A stretch of DNA of 64,000 nt from Sweltsa coloradensis (taxonomy: Eukaryota; Arthropoda; Insecta; Plecoptera; Chloroperlidae): contig JAMZAV010005111.1 of NCBI GenBank assembly GCA_024449915.1, positions 1-64,000 of the forward strand, written 5' to 3'. The position numbers were made by a program, and so were the translations under genes. The notes under the pieces were generated by a model, which was not told the DNA's origin, made no database searches, and saw nothing but the letters and a program-made list of their open reading frames with translations. Numbering within the stretch: the first letter of the stretch is position 1; each line of letters starts with the position of its first letter. Below are positions 11,190 through 23,499 of the stretch, in pieces.

Positions 11190-11425
11190 TAATGACAAGG
11201 GCGCGATGTATAACCGACAGTGTTGGCTCGGGAGGTCCAGGATTCAAATCTCGTCGAGACCGGCAATCATGACTGAAGATTTTTTCCGAGGTTTTCTTTG
11301 CGAATGCAAAGGAAGCCCTAGGGGCTCAGACATCCCTTCACAATTGTGCTAACTACTCCAATATTGATTGCACCCATAGATACTACTATACCCTACCTTG
11401 CACCCTGGGTGGGCAGGTTTCCCAC
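11190..11425 (+). mobile_element. tRNA-derived SINE-like repeat (second family), copy 1
   Basis: A B-box-like GGATTCAAATC is followed by GACTGAAGATTTTTT, ATGCAAAGG and CATCCCTTCACAATTGT, ending with GCAGGTTTCCCAC. The same ordered blocks occur at 55025-55310. Confidence 0.65.
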
Positions 11426-11499
11426 TAGATATTAGTGCGCGATGTCAAAAGGGGTTATTTTCGCGCCTTCTCATTCGAATGGGTTTGAAAGCGTTGCCT

Positions 11500-11540
11500 C
11501 ACCGCCGTCTGGATGTAAAATTAACATCCAGACGGCGGTG
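11500..11540. repeat. 17-bp perfect stem hairpin
   Basis: CACCGCCGTCTGGATGT pairs with its exact complement across a 7-nt loop (AAAATTA). Confidence 0.9.
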
Positions 11541-11861
11541 CTTTCAGCGGCCGGCTTGACCAACATAACCTCAAAATACGTTATGACGGCGTCCCTTCGA
11601 GAATTTCCTTCGATATTACGGTAATATATTGATACAAATTACTTTAATTCAATAATCTTGCATCGAAATAACTTGTCTCCACACTGAAGTTTCCTTTACA
11701 ACTGTTTTTTTGTACATAGATTGTTAAAATGCTGGTTTCCAAGTCGAAAAAGACTTGCAACAAGGCCACGAAGATCTTACAAGTTGGGCCGGTACTGTTT
11801 CGGTTAAGAATGGCCAACTTTTCACCAGCACTTCCACCGAGCCGTACACTCACTGTAAGTA

Positions 11862-11970
11862 ACCTTACAAAACCTTTAACGTCGCTATTTTAAACCAAAA
11901 AAAACTTTCAAACCTTTTAACGTCGCTATTTTAAACAAAAAACCTTCAAAACCTTTAACACACACAACAC
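11862..11970. repeat. Short tandem repeat with AACGTCGCTATTTTAAA core
   Basis: About 2.5 units of a 45-bp word containing CCTTTAACGTCGCTATTTT. The same core recurs at 25853-25960 and 29125-29215 (there with an inverted partner). Confidence 0.7.
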
Positions 11971-12439
11971 AGTTTACAAGTGTTTAAAAGTCGGCCATTC
12001 TTAACCAAAACAGTGCCGTTGGGCCTAGGGCTAGGGGACATTCAAAGATTGATAAATCTACGGTAAGTTGTCAGTGTATTATTTAATTTGCCACTCAAAT
12101 TGCCTGTTTATATTTATGTTATTTGGGCTTAGACATATTATCAAGCCTCTAGGCTAGAGAGTGGCTCACGTCCCGAAAGCTGGGATTTCTGAAACCGAAA
12201 CGTGATCCCGAAAAAGCAATGCGCATGCGCGGGGACTTGCGTTTTTTCTCGCCGTCGCCGATTTCCGTGTTGGGGTCGATAAGAAGTTCTCAAAAATATC
12301 AATCTCTCATCTCGAATGTTGAAAGTCCACATTTAAAATGTTTCTGTCAACAGATTATAATAAAATTGATCTGTTTGGATGCAGAAAAAATCGCCGAATA
12401 ATATTTAATCAATAGTAACAATAGATTTCATTTTTCTCA

Positions 12440-12900
12440 AATAGGTAGGCCTAGTAGCGACTAACATAACCTAAAATAGTCTAGGGCCTAGGCATCTAGG
12501 CCATAGCCTAGGCATCTAGGCCATAGCCTAGGCCTTTTGTGTAGGCCTAGGCTAGGCCATAGGCCCTATTAGATTTAGATATCCCTCTGGCTTTGTGTAT
12601 CCAATCCCTATACTGGTTATTCAATGCCTCTAGGGGCTAGGCCTTGGCCTTTGTGTTATCCAATCCCTTTCCTTGGCCATTGAGTTTGGGAGGGATTCCA
12701 AACTAATGCATTGGCTAGGATTTACTGTAGGCTATTTAGGCCTAATGCCTAGGTAGGCCTAGAACTGTAAATAACTTGGGCAAGGGCCTATCTAGGTAGG
12801 CCTAGCCCTAGGGCAAAGATGGTAGTATATAACCTGTCACCTAGGCCTAATCTAGGTAGGGCTAGACAGGCCTAGGCCTACCTAGGCCCTATAACAAATC
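12440..12900. repeat. GGCCTA/TAGGCC-rich tract with a 20-bp tandem
   Basis: Words such as TAGGCCTAG recur every 10-30 bp. At 12487-12526 a 20-bp unit (GCCTAGGCATCTAGGCCATA) occurs twice in a row. The same word is scattered through most of the window. Confidence 0.75.
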
Positions 12901-12949
12901 TAGCCCTAGCCATAGTACACTTGCAACCTTTGTTTGTTGGAGTGTAGTA

Positions 12950-13390
12950 TATATTCTTACGGCAGAACATAAGAATTGCTAAAAAATATTCTTACGTTGA
13001 GCTAAGTAGGTCTATTTGCTGTCGGTGGTTTTGGTGCTAGGCTAGGCCTAGAGCTAGAGCTAACCACATAATCAACAGACTAATTACAATAAGGCATAGG
13101 AGGCCTATTTCTTGTATTGTATTTGTATTTACGGAGTGTATATTCTTACGGCAGAACGTAAGAACTGCTAAAATTATTCTTACGGCAGAACGTAAAAAAT
13201 ATTATTACTTTGAGCTAACTATTTGGTATCGGTGGTATGGTGTTAGGGCCCTACAGAAGTAAGTAAGCAAAGTTGCTGCTGAGGAATTGTAATCACTCTG
13301 TAATGAATTCTAAACCACATAACCAACAGACTGATTACAATTAACGTAGTTAATAAGATGCAGGTTCTCTAATTACAATAAGGTCTAGAC
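12950..13390. repeat. Degenerate ~190-bp tandem carrying TTCTTACG hairpins
   Basis: TTCTTACGGCAGAACGTAAGAA (8-bp stem, 6-nt loop) occurs at about 12954, 13143 and 13178 with slight variation. It is followed in the two main copies by GAGCTAA, a GGT-GGTNTGGTG block, and CCACATAANCAACAGACT. Confidence 0.75.
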
Positions 13391-13625
13391 CCTCTCTTCT
13401 TTATTATTACTGTTGCCAATGGCAAGAAACTATTCTTACCTACTTTCAACCATTTTACTAGTTATGTTTATAGACAACCTTATACCACAGTGCGGTGTGG
13501 CAGTATGATAAAGGGTTTCGACATGGTTTCGACGACGTGAGAAACTCGGGCGCTTCAACCGGTTAGGTCATATTGCGCCGCCTGTGTTTATGACAATTGA
13601 CTAGATGAGTTAATGGTGTGTTTGA

Positions 13626-13652
13626 TTATTATTATTATTATTATTATTATTA
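13626..13652. repeat. (ATT)n microsatellite
   Basis: About nine ATT/TTA units. Confidence 0.9.
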
Positions 13653-14299
13653 TAATCTAAAAATGTCAATGTGGGATATGATTTTTAAAAAACGTTAAGG
13701 GGAAGAAAATTAGAATTTATTTTTTCTACCATAATTTCGGTTTTAAATAGTGTTTCATGGCAAAACAAGTGACATGTGTATTAATGGTTTACAATATAAC
13801 ATAATTCTGAACTCAACAACCATGAAACCGCAATTTATAGCTAGATAAGGGTTTGATTTCTGTGTGAGGGTTTGTTGGTTCAATTCAAATCTCTGTCGAG
13901 CTGTTTTTTTTTTTCATTGGGCCTATTCTTTATGTTTTGGATAAAACTCCTTTTCGGTTGAAGTCCTTTAGGACTATTTTTAAATGAAACTTAAAAGTTT
14001 ATTTTTGTTTTTTTTTTAATTGGATATTCCCCACTCCGCGCGAACGAAAAAAACAAAATTTCCTATAAAGAACCCTACTTTCTTTCCCTCGTGCAGAGGC
14101 CTAAAAGTTAATTTACGAGACACTTTTTTTTATGGCGCGCGCCTTTACCCAATAAAATCATGGCCGTATGACTTTTTTTGCACTATTATAGGGTCCCCGT
14201 ACACTTAAAACCCGGCAAAAATAAAAAATAGTAATTATTTGATTGGATTTTGTTTAACCTCATATTAATGCACTTTGGCTATTCGAGCTATAGTGGTGT

Positions 14300-15700
14300 T
14301 AGATGAAGAAAGTATAACAGAAGGGGGAGAAAAAACCTTAAAGGATTTTTCCTAGGATATGGAGAAAAACGTGTCTCCTTAAAACATGGGACTCCGAAAC
14401 ATGACTGAATTGTTTTTCCCCACGAAGCCAATGAAAATATCGTTAAGTCTCCATATATTTAAAAATGGGCAAAAATCAAGTTCATACTGTGAATTTAAAC
14501 CTTATGCATCTTTTTATTGCTTTGTGGTCTCTTTCATTTTTTGTACTGCAGTTCAAGAAAAAATCAGTACAAAATTTTCTCAAGACGAGAGCTTCCAAAA
14601 AAAAGGGTCTTCAGTCGTTTGTTCAAGATTCTACGCGATTGTTTGTGTCTTTTAAAAAAAAATTGCCTTCTTTTTCCACAAAGCAAAAAAACCCACTGGG
14701 CAGATATCGTGCCAATTTTCGTTGTAGTATTCGAGCCTTGCTGGGGAAAGGTTTTCTGCATCTCTTCTATAAGATATTTAGGTTTGCTCAATCTTGGCAT
14801 TGAAAACTTTCTGAAGTATCCTTAGTTACCACCTCTTCTGCTGGGTGATGCCAAATTTTTCGGTATAATTTCACGTTAAAAAATCTGCGCCACTAAATTG
14901 CAGAGAGTAGATTTGCTGTAGGAAAATCCCGTCCAAGGCACTCTCTCATTAGTGTCCTTGTCTTCAAAATGAGGATGAAACTTGTCCAATTCTTGTTCTG
15001 CTTTTTTTTAAGGCGTCCAGCCCTCCATGGACTCCTTTCTTCTTTATAAAACCCTGTGGCAAAAAATCTCAGAGTTACTGCAAGGGGCCACTACAACGAA
15101 CAAATAAACGAAGCGGAATGTTTCAGTTTTTATGTCCCGTCAACAAAAAAACATCTCCGGAAGGGCTCTGCTGTCTCTCATGATTTATCTTAAAAAACAA
15201 GCTTTAAAGTCTTTGTCTTGGGTTGCGAGCACTTCTACGTGCAGCTATACTGAATTGTAAAAGAGGACACAACCCCTTAAATTATTCTCAGTTCCAGCAA
15301 TTCATTTTTTCGAATAGGTTTGGACAAATTTTTGGGAAATCCCTTTTTCCCTTCTTTGGGATGGGTTCTACAATGAGTTTTTCTTTGCCGCACGCATAAA
15401 CTCTTGGCATTCCCTTTTTTTGTCAACTTCATTTTTTTTGCTGAGGGAATGTTTGAACATTTTACTGAAACAAAATTTAAATAAATGGTAGATTAATCTC
15501 CTTACACATTCAATTTGGTAATGTTTAAGGCATATTTTGTCACAAAAAAAAGTAGCCCTGCTTTTATTATCTTTAAGGGAAACCAACAAAAATAAAAATT
15601 CCGTCATATTTGGCACTCTACAATGGCTGTTTTTTACACGAGCCCGGAGGCTTGTGACGGTCGTGGTGGCAACGGATGAGCGGGGAAGGCGAGGCTCGCT
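14300..15700 (-). pseudogene. Possible decayed coding region inside element A
   Basis: On the minus strand, short frames are interleaved by frameshifts. One runs 15616 to 15368 and another 14800 to 14564 (containing KPKYLIEEMQKTF), with coding-like fragments between them. If element A once encoded its own transposase this is the best place for it. I recognise no catalytic motif or zinc finger, and the many A/T homopolymers make frames unreliable. Plus-strand frames over the same stretch are lysine/phenylalanine-rich and look like shadows. This could equally be random AT-rich sequence. Confidence 0.2.
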
Positions 15701-15879
15701 GCTCTAACATGCGGGAAAATACGGGTTGCAGTGTCTGCATGGAATCTTTGTCCCTTTTCACATTTGAGTCTGCTTTTATTTTTCAGTGCAATTTGTTTTA
15801 TGGGGCAATTGTTGTTAAAGGGGGGGGCTTTTACCCCCCCAAAAAATTATTTTTTCCACATAATCTATAGCATAATCTA

Positions 15880-18340
15880 CACTCAAATGATGGTTTAAAA
15901 AATTATATCTTTTAACTGTGATTTTTTACTTGAATATTTAAATTTTTTGATCATGAAAATTTGAAAAAATTGGCATTTTGGGATGTAACTTTGAATCAGA
16001 TTTTTGCTTTGCACTTATAATTACTTTTCTATAATGTGTTTTTGTAGTTTCTTATATAGATTTGAGTTGATGTTTTTACTAATTTTAGTCACACATTTTG
16101 TAGGCCTATATAGGGTATTTTGAGTTTCCTTTTAGAATTCAGGATTCCCTTTGTGACCCAGTAGTTATTTTGACTGTAATGTATTATAATTTAATTCAAC
16201 TAGTGGTTACACGTACACCAATTGCTATTATAAAGTTTGGTCAGGAATAGTTACTGTACGTTATGTTAACTTCTTCAAACTAAGGAGTAAGGACACAACC
16301 TTGATTTGAACATTCCTACCACATAATATATAACTGGCCTGTCAAGGTTTGTAGGCCTATGCCCGATAGAAGAAATAGAAGTTTACCTGCTGTTTATGGG
16401 ATGGTTGTGCTCTGCATTTACTTTCTTTAAGAACAGGGTTTCACCATCAGCACTCAGGAAAAAATAAAGGGAAGCACAACAGCCACCTTTGAAGGAACTG
16501 AAAACAAAATTGTAACTTGTTAAAAGTTTTTTAAATATGTAGGCCTAGTCCTAGCAAACAAAAAACAAAAAAAAACAGTGACTATTTTTTCCCACAGAGT
16601 CAAATGGAAACGCTCGCTTTGCTCGCTTAAAAATCGTATTTGTTATTATTATTAAAGGGTAGACCTATGTAGGACTAGACCGCTGCCTACTAATGATTTG
16701 TCACATCTGTCGTAATTATTGAAAAGGTCCTAATGGTAATCTAAAAAATAAATAATTGAATATTATCTATTAACTATTTTTTTGAATTTTTCTTAATTTG
16801 AAGAGGCATTTTTTTTGAATCCATGACATTTATATTAATATTTGCATCATTAATTAATATGTTGGTAGGCCTACTAGTTTGTCTATTTATTTACAGCTAG
16901 ACCAAATGAGTCTTCTTTATGGAACACCATGATTAAACATGTTGGTTTCCTGTACCTGTTTAAATTAAATTATTATTTATTATGTCATTATGCCTCTAGC
17001 TTCCTAGCCATGCCTCACTTGAGCTACTGTCCTTGCCCTCTGGTATTTAGTAAATCACTTCCTTTTAATGTAGCATAGTATAAAGCAGATGTTGCCTGTG
17101 CTGTATACCGTCATTACATAATATTTAACAATAGGTACCTACATAAAGTACCCCCTCCCCTCCCCTACATACATAATTGCTACTGTGTATACATTTATAC
17201 CAGATGAGTAGTAACATTACGTTTACCTACTAAGAACACGTTAGGGGTACTTTTTTGGGAACGTTATAGGTAACGTGTTCTTTTTATCATAGCAGTAACT
17301 TTTAACGGTAAAAGTTATTTTTTTATAAGAAACTGACAAAACGCTTTAAAATGAAATTTATTTTTTATCAAAGAAAAAAATGTGAGTCTATAAATCAGTT
17401 TGTACAACAATGTTTAGGCCTACCCCTAGTTTATAACTAGGCCTAAGCCTTTGTCATAATTTCCTAACATTTTGAAAAACTGCTACTATTGCCGATGACG
17501 TAGTTGTGTCAGGCCTGGCTAGCCAGCAACTAAGATGTTAACCCAAGAAACGGAGTAGCCTAGTGCCCTACTGTTCCCCCAACACGATTTAATGTTGGAA
17601 ATGGGGCAAGACATATATTTAAGTAGGCACTAGCCTAATGTCTAACTTATTTAGTAACATTTATTGTTGTTAGTAGGCCCAACCTAATTTTTATGATAGG
17701 CCTACTTTTTAGCTTTCAATGCTTTCAACTTGACCTTTAAAAATTACTACCTTAGGCCTATAATTATTTATACCATACTATACATACGACCTAACTTGTA
17801 CAAGAATACATTAATTATGTAACATAGCCTTCATAAATTTACACATAAAAATAAAATACATAGGCCTAGGTCATTCAAAAAACATTTCACAATCAATGCC
17901 TTAGCCTATTATTAGTTGACTACCCTATCATTTACTTACAAAGTTTTTCGAGCACTTTTATTTTTTGCTCTGCTTCAGTTTTTGTCCCCCATGAATGCAG
18001 GCATATTTAATAAAATAGTACTTTAAAGCCTGGTTGCATGTTGCAGCTCGTGGTACTAATTTTGTGGCCTGTTGTAGGGTTCTAGCATCTCGCTTCCATA
18101 CTCTGTGCAGGTTAGGGCTTTATGTTCCCCTAGTCGGAGTTCCAGTTCACCTAACGACTTGAAGCTGTCGCCCTCTTGTAATATGGCCATTGCAGGCCTA
18201 ATTCTACAGCCTAAACATTAAAACACGTAGAAAATGCACATAATCATTGGTAAGACCTACGCTATTCAATATACATAGCCTAGTCGATTCTTGGCACTAC
18301 AGTCAGGTAGGTTTAGCCCTATGCTAGGCGTAATAGATAG
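15880..18340. other. AT-rich interior of element A, no gene seen
   Basis: It contains scattered TAGGCCTA words and a 12-bp inverted repeat AAGAACACGTTA (17232-17243 with 17271-17282). Nothing else is supported. Confidence 0.5.
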
Positions 18341-18343
18341 TAA

Positions 18344-18381
18344 TACCGTTGAGTGACTAATATATTAGTCACTCAACGGTA
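18344..18381. repeat. 38-bp perfect palindrome
   Basis: TACCGTTGAGTGACTAATA is immediately followed by its exact reverse complement, with no loop. Confidence 0.95.
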
Positions 18382-19738
18382 ATATGTCCTATTGATAAAA
18401 TTGCAACAGGCCAATCAGTGTTGATTTCAAACATTTTCTCTAGGGGGGTGGGGGGGCAATTGGAAATATAGGGTAGGCAATGACCAGAAAAGTACTCCCC
18501 AGCATGAAAGGCATGCATGACATGAGTGATTGTTGCCTACAATGCCTTACATGCCTACAATGCCTTTATTTGATGTGAACTTACCAGATGAGCGAATCCA
18601 AGATTTCTTCGAAAAAATTCTTCAAAAGAAACACAAAAACACTGATAACAATATCACACGAGATACGTCTGAGAGAATTACGCCGAATGAAGAAATAGAA
18701 CGAAAATTCCCGCTCACGACATCTACAGTCTGCCACCCACCCAACTTGTAGATTCCTCCCATATTCCTCCAATCACAGCCGTTGTTGCCCACACAGTCTG
18801 CCACTTACTTCGCGCTGTCAGCCCGCGCGATACAGAGAGAAACTTCTTTATCGATCCCAACACGGAAATCGACGACGGCGAGAAAAAACGTAAGTCCCCG
18901 CACATGCGCATTGCTTTTTCGGGATCACGTTTCGGTTTCAGAAATCCCAGCTTTCGGGACGTGAGCCACTCTCTCTAGGCTAGGGTGGGTCGAATTTTTT
19001 TGTTTTTTTTCGGAACACTTTAGTGCGGAAAAGTTGCCTAGGCCTAGGTAGGCCTATTGTAATTAGAAGAAAAACGGCATTAAAAAAATTGAATCTGTTA
19101 ACATCTTCCGTTCGCGCATCGGACCTAAAGTTAATGAAAAATTTCAAAAACCGTGACTTTTTTGTAGGCCTACTTTTTTTTGTAACTAAATATTTTTTTC
19201 GCTGAGGCTATTCGACCGTAGCTACGGGAAAATTACGTTTCTCAATTCGTCCGTAGCATGAACGAACATCGGCGGAAATCACCGAAGGTACTCGAACTGT
19301 GGGTACGGAAAAATTAGGCCTGCTAATTTAACCGTAGGAACGGGAAGTAAATTACGTTAATTCAATAATAACCACTACCGTACTCTGAAAATATACGAAA
19401 TATGTTATAATTAATAAAGATTGAAAACAAACACTACCATTTCACTGTTGCCGGCGCGCCATGTAATCCTGTCAAATAAGATCTGATATTGACGTTTAGA
19501 GGAAAAAATTGCGATGTCGCTGAATTTTTGCAGAGACCTTCTTTAAATGATACTAATGAACATACTAAAACTCCCCTACAATCGGACTGGAGCTTCGGCC
19601 GCCATATTGGGGAATGGCGGCCAAAAAGTGTTGATTATCGAATATCTCCATAAAGGTTGGATATAGACAAAATGTTCCAATGGCAAAAATATTCCCCATT
19701 CAATTCCCTACAAAAACGTACATTCTAAAGTTTTGGTA

Positions 19739-20590
19739 GGGGCAAAGGTTACGTCACAAAATCGTGGTTTATATGTTGCTCATTGGAGTACCAGCTAGTT
19801 TCCTAATTTTCACGCCCAGCATCAAACAATGCCCGGTAAATCCGTGAGAAATCGATTGAAATACAAAAGGATTTTTGTACGGGGTTCATGAAAGCTTCCA
19901 TTAGTATTTTAAAAAATCAGGTCTCCAAAATCGGATTTTGCATTTACCCGGAATTTGGGTTTTTCCATTGTTGGCATTTCCTAAAAAATGTCATATTTGA
20001 CTGTCCATTATTAAGCACTAAATAGCATTGGAGGAAAAATTCTTTCTACGCACATTGAAATGACTTAAATGATCCAATTACAACTAAAGTTTAAATCCAA
20101 TATGGCTGCTAATTCCTAATATTCACAATATGATTCTGTTTTCGTGCTATTTTTACACTCTTTTGTTACATACCTAATTCACTTTGATGTTGTGGATATT
20201 AGGAATTAGCAGCCATATTGGATTTAAACTTTGGTTGTAATCGGATCATTATTTAAGTCATTTCAGTGTGCATAGAAAGAATTTTTCCTCCAATGCTATT
20301 TAGTGCTTAATAATGGACAGTCAAATACGGCTTTTTTGAGGAAATGCCAACAATGGAAAAACCCAAATTCCGGGTAAATGCAAAATCCGATTTTCAGACC
20401 TGATTTTTTTAAAATACTAATGGAAGCTTTCATGAACCCCGTACAAAAGTCCTTTTGTATTTAAATCGATTTCTTACGGATTTACCGGGCATTGTTTGAT
20501 GCTGGGCGTGAAAATTAGGAAATTAGCTGGTACTCCAATGAGCAACATATAAACCACAATTTTGTGAAGGGCCTACGTAACCTTGGCCCC
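19739..20590. mobile_element. 852-bp foldback MITE, TA target duplication
   Basis: Its ends GGGGCAAAGGTTACGTCAC and the complement (…CCTTGGCCCC) extend as a nearly complete palindrome of about 400-bp arms, centred near 20160. TA flanks it (19737-19738 and 20591-20592). The opposite arm of the host palindrome has an empty site near 25518 (AGCTCTCACTACTACCAAAA), confirming the boundaries. TA duplication points to a Tc1/mariner-type transposase in trans. Confidence 0.85.
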
Positions 20591-20639
20591 TATAGTGAGA
20601 GCTGTTAGCGGAAAAATATTGCAAATCCGGATACCAGCG

Positions 20640-21600
20640 CCAAATTTTGCATGGGGGTAGATAAAAATATGAGAATTAAAAATCCGCCGGGAGGCAAGCG
20701 ATATCTCACCCCCAACACCCCCTTAATCATCCCCTAAAATTAGAATAATTCATAGCTCTAACCCAAAAAAGAATTTTTATTCAAATTAGTTATTAAAATT
20801 ATGTTTTAATGTGTTTTAACCCAATCGGCCTGTTCTCATTTCCTAAACCACATTTTTTCAACCCCCATCCCTAATTGTTTATAATATTTTTACCTTGATT
20901 TCCAGCATTTACCAGTGAGGCACCTAGGGAGTTATCAGCATGAAATTTGGCATGATGGTTCATAATAAACTGAAAAATAATAATCCGCCGGGAGGCAAGC
21001 GATATTCCACCCCTTTTGTTCTCTACCACCCTTAACTTTGGGAAAAACGTAAGGTAGTATTTAATACATTTTGAATATTTCAATTGCTGATTAAAATTAT
21101 GAGTCGATGTGTTATAGTCCAGTCAACAAATCATTCATACAAAACAAACAATTTTTTCACCCCAACCCTAATAATCATACTTTTAGTGACAAACACTGTT
21201 TAGTAAGTTACCAACATGAAATTTGGCATGGTGGTGGATAAAAATATAAGAATTACTATTCCGTTGGGAGGCAAACAATATTTCACCCCTAGTGCCCTCT
21301 ATCATCCCTTCAAATTGGATTTGGTACTAGGTTGTATTCAATACATTGAAATTATTAAAATTATCCAATAATATTATGCTCAAGCATGTTTCCATCCAAT
21401 CAACCTAATTTCTCGTGTTTTTTCTACCCCCACCCCTAATAGTGATTTTTTTCATCAACACTTATTAGCATGAAATTTGGCATGGTGATAGATAAAAATA
21501 TAAGAATTACTATTCCGTTGGGAGGCAAACGATAGTGACCTCTATCATCCCTTAAAATTGGATTTGGTACTAGGTCGTATTCTATACATTGTAATTATTA
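20640..21600. repeat. Tandem ~270-bp units, left arm of giant palindrome
   Basis: Each unit repeats ATGAAATTTGGCATG (about 20938, 21214, 21470, with a diverged one near 20645 and another at 22878) followed by an AAAATATAAGAATT block. Units share perhaps 70-90% identity by eye. The small ORFs across these units are products of the repeat. Confidence 0.8.
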
Positions 21601-21678
21601 AAATTATCCAATAATATTATGCTCAAGCATGTTTCCATCCAATCAACCTAATTTCTCGTGATTTTTTTTACCCCCACC

Positions 21679-22837
21679 TAGGGTTCGAAATTTTCCGGAA
21701 AAATTGAAGTCGAGGAAAAAAACGGATATTTTCCTGTTTTTTTCCGGAAAAATTGGAAAAATTGGGGAAAATTGAATTTTCTTTACTTTTCATAAAGTTT
21801 ATACTTCCTCGTAGTTCATTTTAGATTAATGGCATCTTTATGGTAAATTATAAATTAAGATTATTATTGTTAGTTTATTTTCATGTGTTTACGTACGCGT
21901 GTTTACTATTGATGTTTATAAATGACAGCAAAATGGCAGCAATACTACATCTAGCATTTTCCAAAATCCCTTGCAATTATTACTATTTATAGCCAGGGGT
22001 CGAAATTAACTTTTTTGCAACTAGCACTTCGGGCTAATGGCAACAATAGTCCTCTAGCCCAAGAGCATTTTTACAGTCGGCAATCAAATAGGTTATATTG
22101 ATGTAAAACAATAATAGGGTAGGCCTATATGTGAATGTTTTAAGTCACAATATTTGCCGGGTTTGACTTATGTGTAGGGGGGACTAGGGAGCGACCGGAA
22201 ACGAATTTTAACCGTAATATTAATAATCCTAAATTAAGCGATTTTTTTATTTTGTTTGCATATTTACAACGATTTTCCATACTAGGTAGTGCACTACTAC
22301 TGGAAACTCGTTAAGTTATTGTTGCGAAATATTGAGATTTTTTGAACGGCAATTGGGAACTCTGGAAAAAGTACTCGCCTGTCGGACTAGAGTAATTAGA
22401 TTTTTACTAGCGCGAGCAAAGTTTCACTAGCCTTGGGCGAGCATTAATTTGACTCCTGTTTATAGATATACTATGTTAAGCTTTAGTCCCTCCCACGGCA
22501 TGCCCTATTACTTTACAATATGGTCACAAAACTGTCTTTGAAATGAGAATTCCATTCATAATTTTAGTCTAACCTAACAAGAACAACTAAGGCATTTACC
22601 TTTCATTTTACTATTAAAATAATGAATTAAAAACTGTGAGATATGTAATTGGGCTACCTTATTGATAAAAATAATCATTACTACATTCATATCAATTTTA
22701 TTTATCCTATGCACCTTAAAACCAATTTTTTCATTTTTTCCAATTTTTCCTATTTTTCCGACGTGCCCGGAAAAAAACGGAAAAAACACGGGTTTTTTCC
22801 TAAATTTCCGGAAAAATTGGTACCTTTTAAATCCTTA
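21679..22837. mobile_element. 1.16-kb hAT-like element with 8-bp duplication CCCCCACC
   Basis: It starts TAGGGTTCGAAATTTTCC and ends with a weakly matching inverted end. CCCCCACC flanks both sides (21671-21678, 22838-22845). The same site is uninterrupted in the opposite arm (about 24415-24425). The interior has repeated CCGGAAAAATT words at both ends and a nested hAT MITE. No transposase. Confidence 0.75.
21994..22458. mobile_element. 465-bp hAT-type MITE nested in 21679-22837
   Basis: It starts CAGGGGTCGAAATTAA and its right end reads CAGGAGTCAAATTAA inward. The 8-bp flanks are TTTATAGC (21986-21993) and TTTATAGA (22459-22466). CAGGG-type ends with 8-bp duplications are characteristic of hAT elements. 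Confidence 0.8.
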
Positions 22838-23499
22838 CCCCCACCCCTATAGTGATTTTTTTCATCAACACTTATTAGCATGAAATTTGGCATGGTGGTA
22901 GATAAAAATATAAAAATACTATTCCGTTGGGAAGTAAACGATATTTCACCCCAAGTAGGCCTACATCCCTTAAAATTGGAAAGAGTGTTCAATAATTCTT
23001 TTTTTTTCCATGGGTGGTTATCTGGAAGAAAGTATTCAATTAAAAATCTAATTAAAATTCAATAGTTTTGGTTTATTTAAGAAATACAATATAAGCATGT
23101 TACAAGTATCTATGTATGGTATGATTACATGGTATGATTACATGGTACAAGGTGGTATTTTCATACAATTTGTTACGAGTTTTGGGGCTGTGATATTACA
23201 CTGTCACTTCAGACAAACAAACCGTCATTTGTTTAGAAACTGCATTGAGAAAAGAAGCTGCTATAAAATACCACCTTGTACCATGTAATCATAGATACCA
23301 ACGCATAACATGCTTATTATTGTATTTCTTAAATAAACCAAAACTATTGAATTTTAATTAGATTTTTAATTGAATACTTTCTTCCAGATAACCACCCATG
23401 GAAAAAAACGAATCATTGAACACTCTTTCCAATTTTAAGGGATGTACTTGGGGTGAAATATCGTTTACTTCCCAACGGAATAGTAATTCTTATATTTTT

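Larger units (their letters stand above)
12156..18973. mobile_element. 6.8-kb element (A) with ~135-bp TIRs and 8-bp target duplication
   Basis: The left end AGAGAGTGGCTCACGTCCCG (12156) and right end reading GAGAGTGGCTCACGTCCCG inward (from 18973) remain near-identical for about 135 bp (to about 12295 and 18836). TCTAGGCT flanks both sides (12148-12155 and 18974-18981), the 8-bp duplication typical of hAT, P or Merlin-type transposases. The interior has no clear transposase; decayed minus-strand coding may lie at 14.3-15.7 kb. It also holds GGCCTA-rich sequence and small hairpins. The superfamily cannot be named from what I see. Confidence 0.7.

Noticed and set aside
14465..14825. Overlapping plus-strand ORFs of about 100 codons
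   Set aside because: Lysine/phenylalanine-rich, overlapping in several frames in A/T-rich DNA; no motif.
18530..18964. Cluster of small ORFs on both strands
   Set aside because: They overlap in and beside the right terminal repeat of element A and have no coding features.
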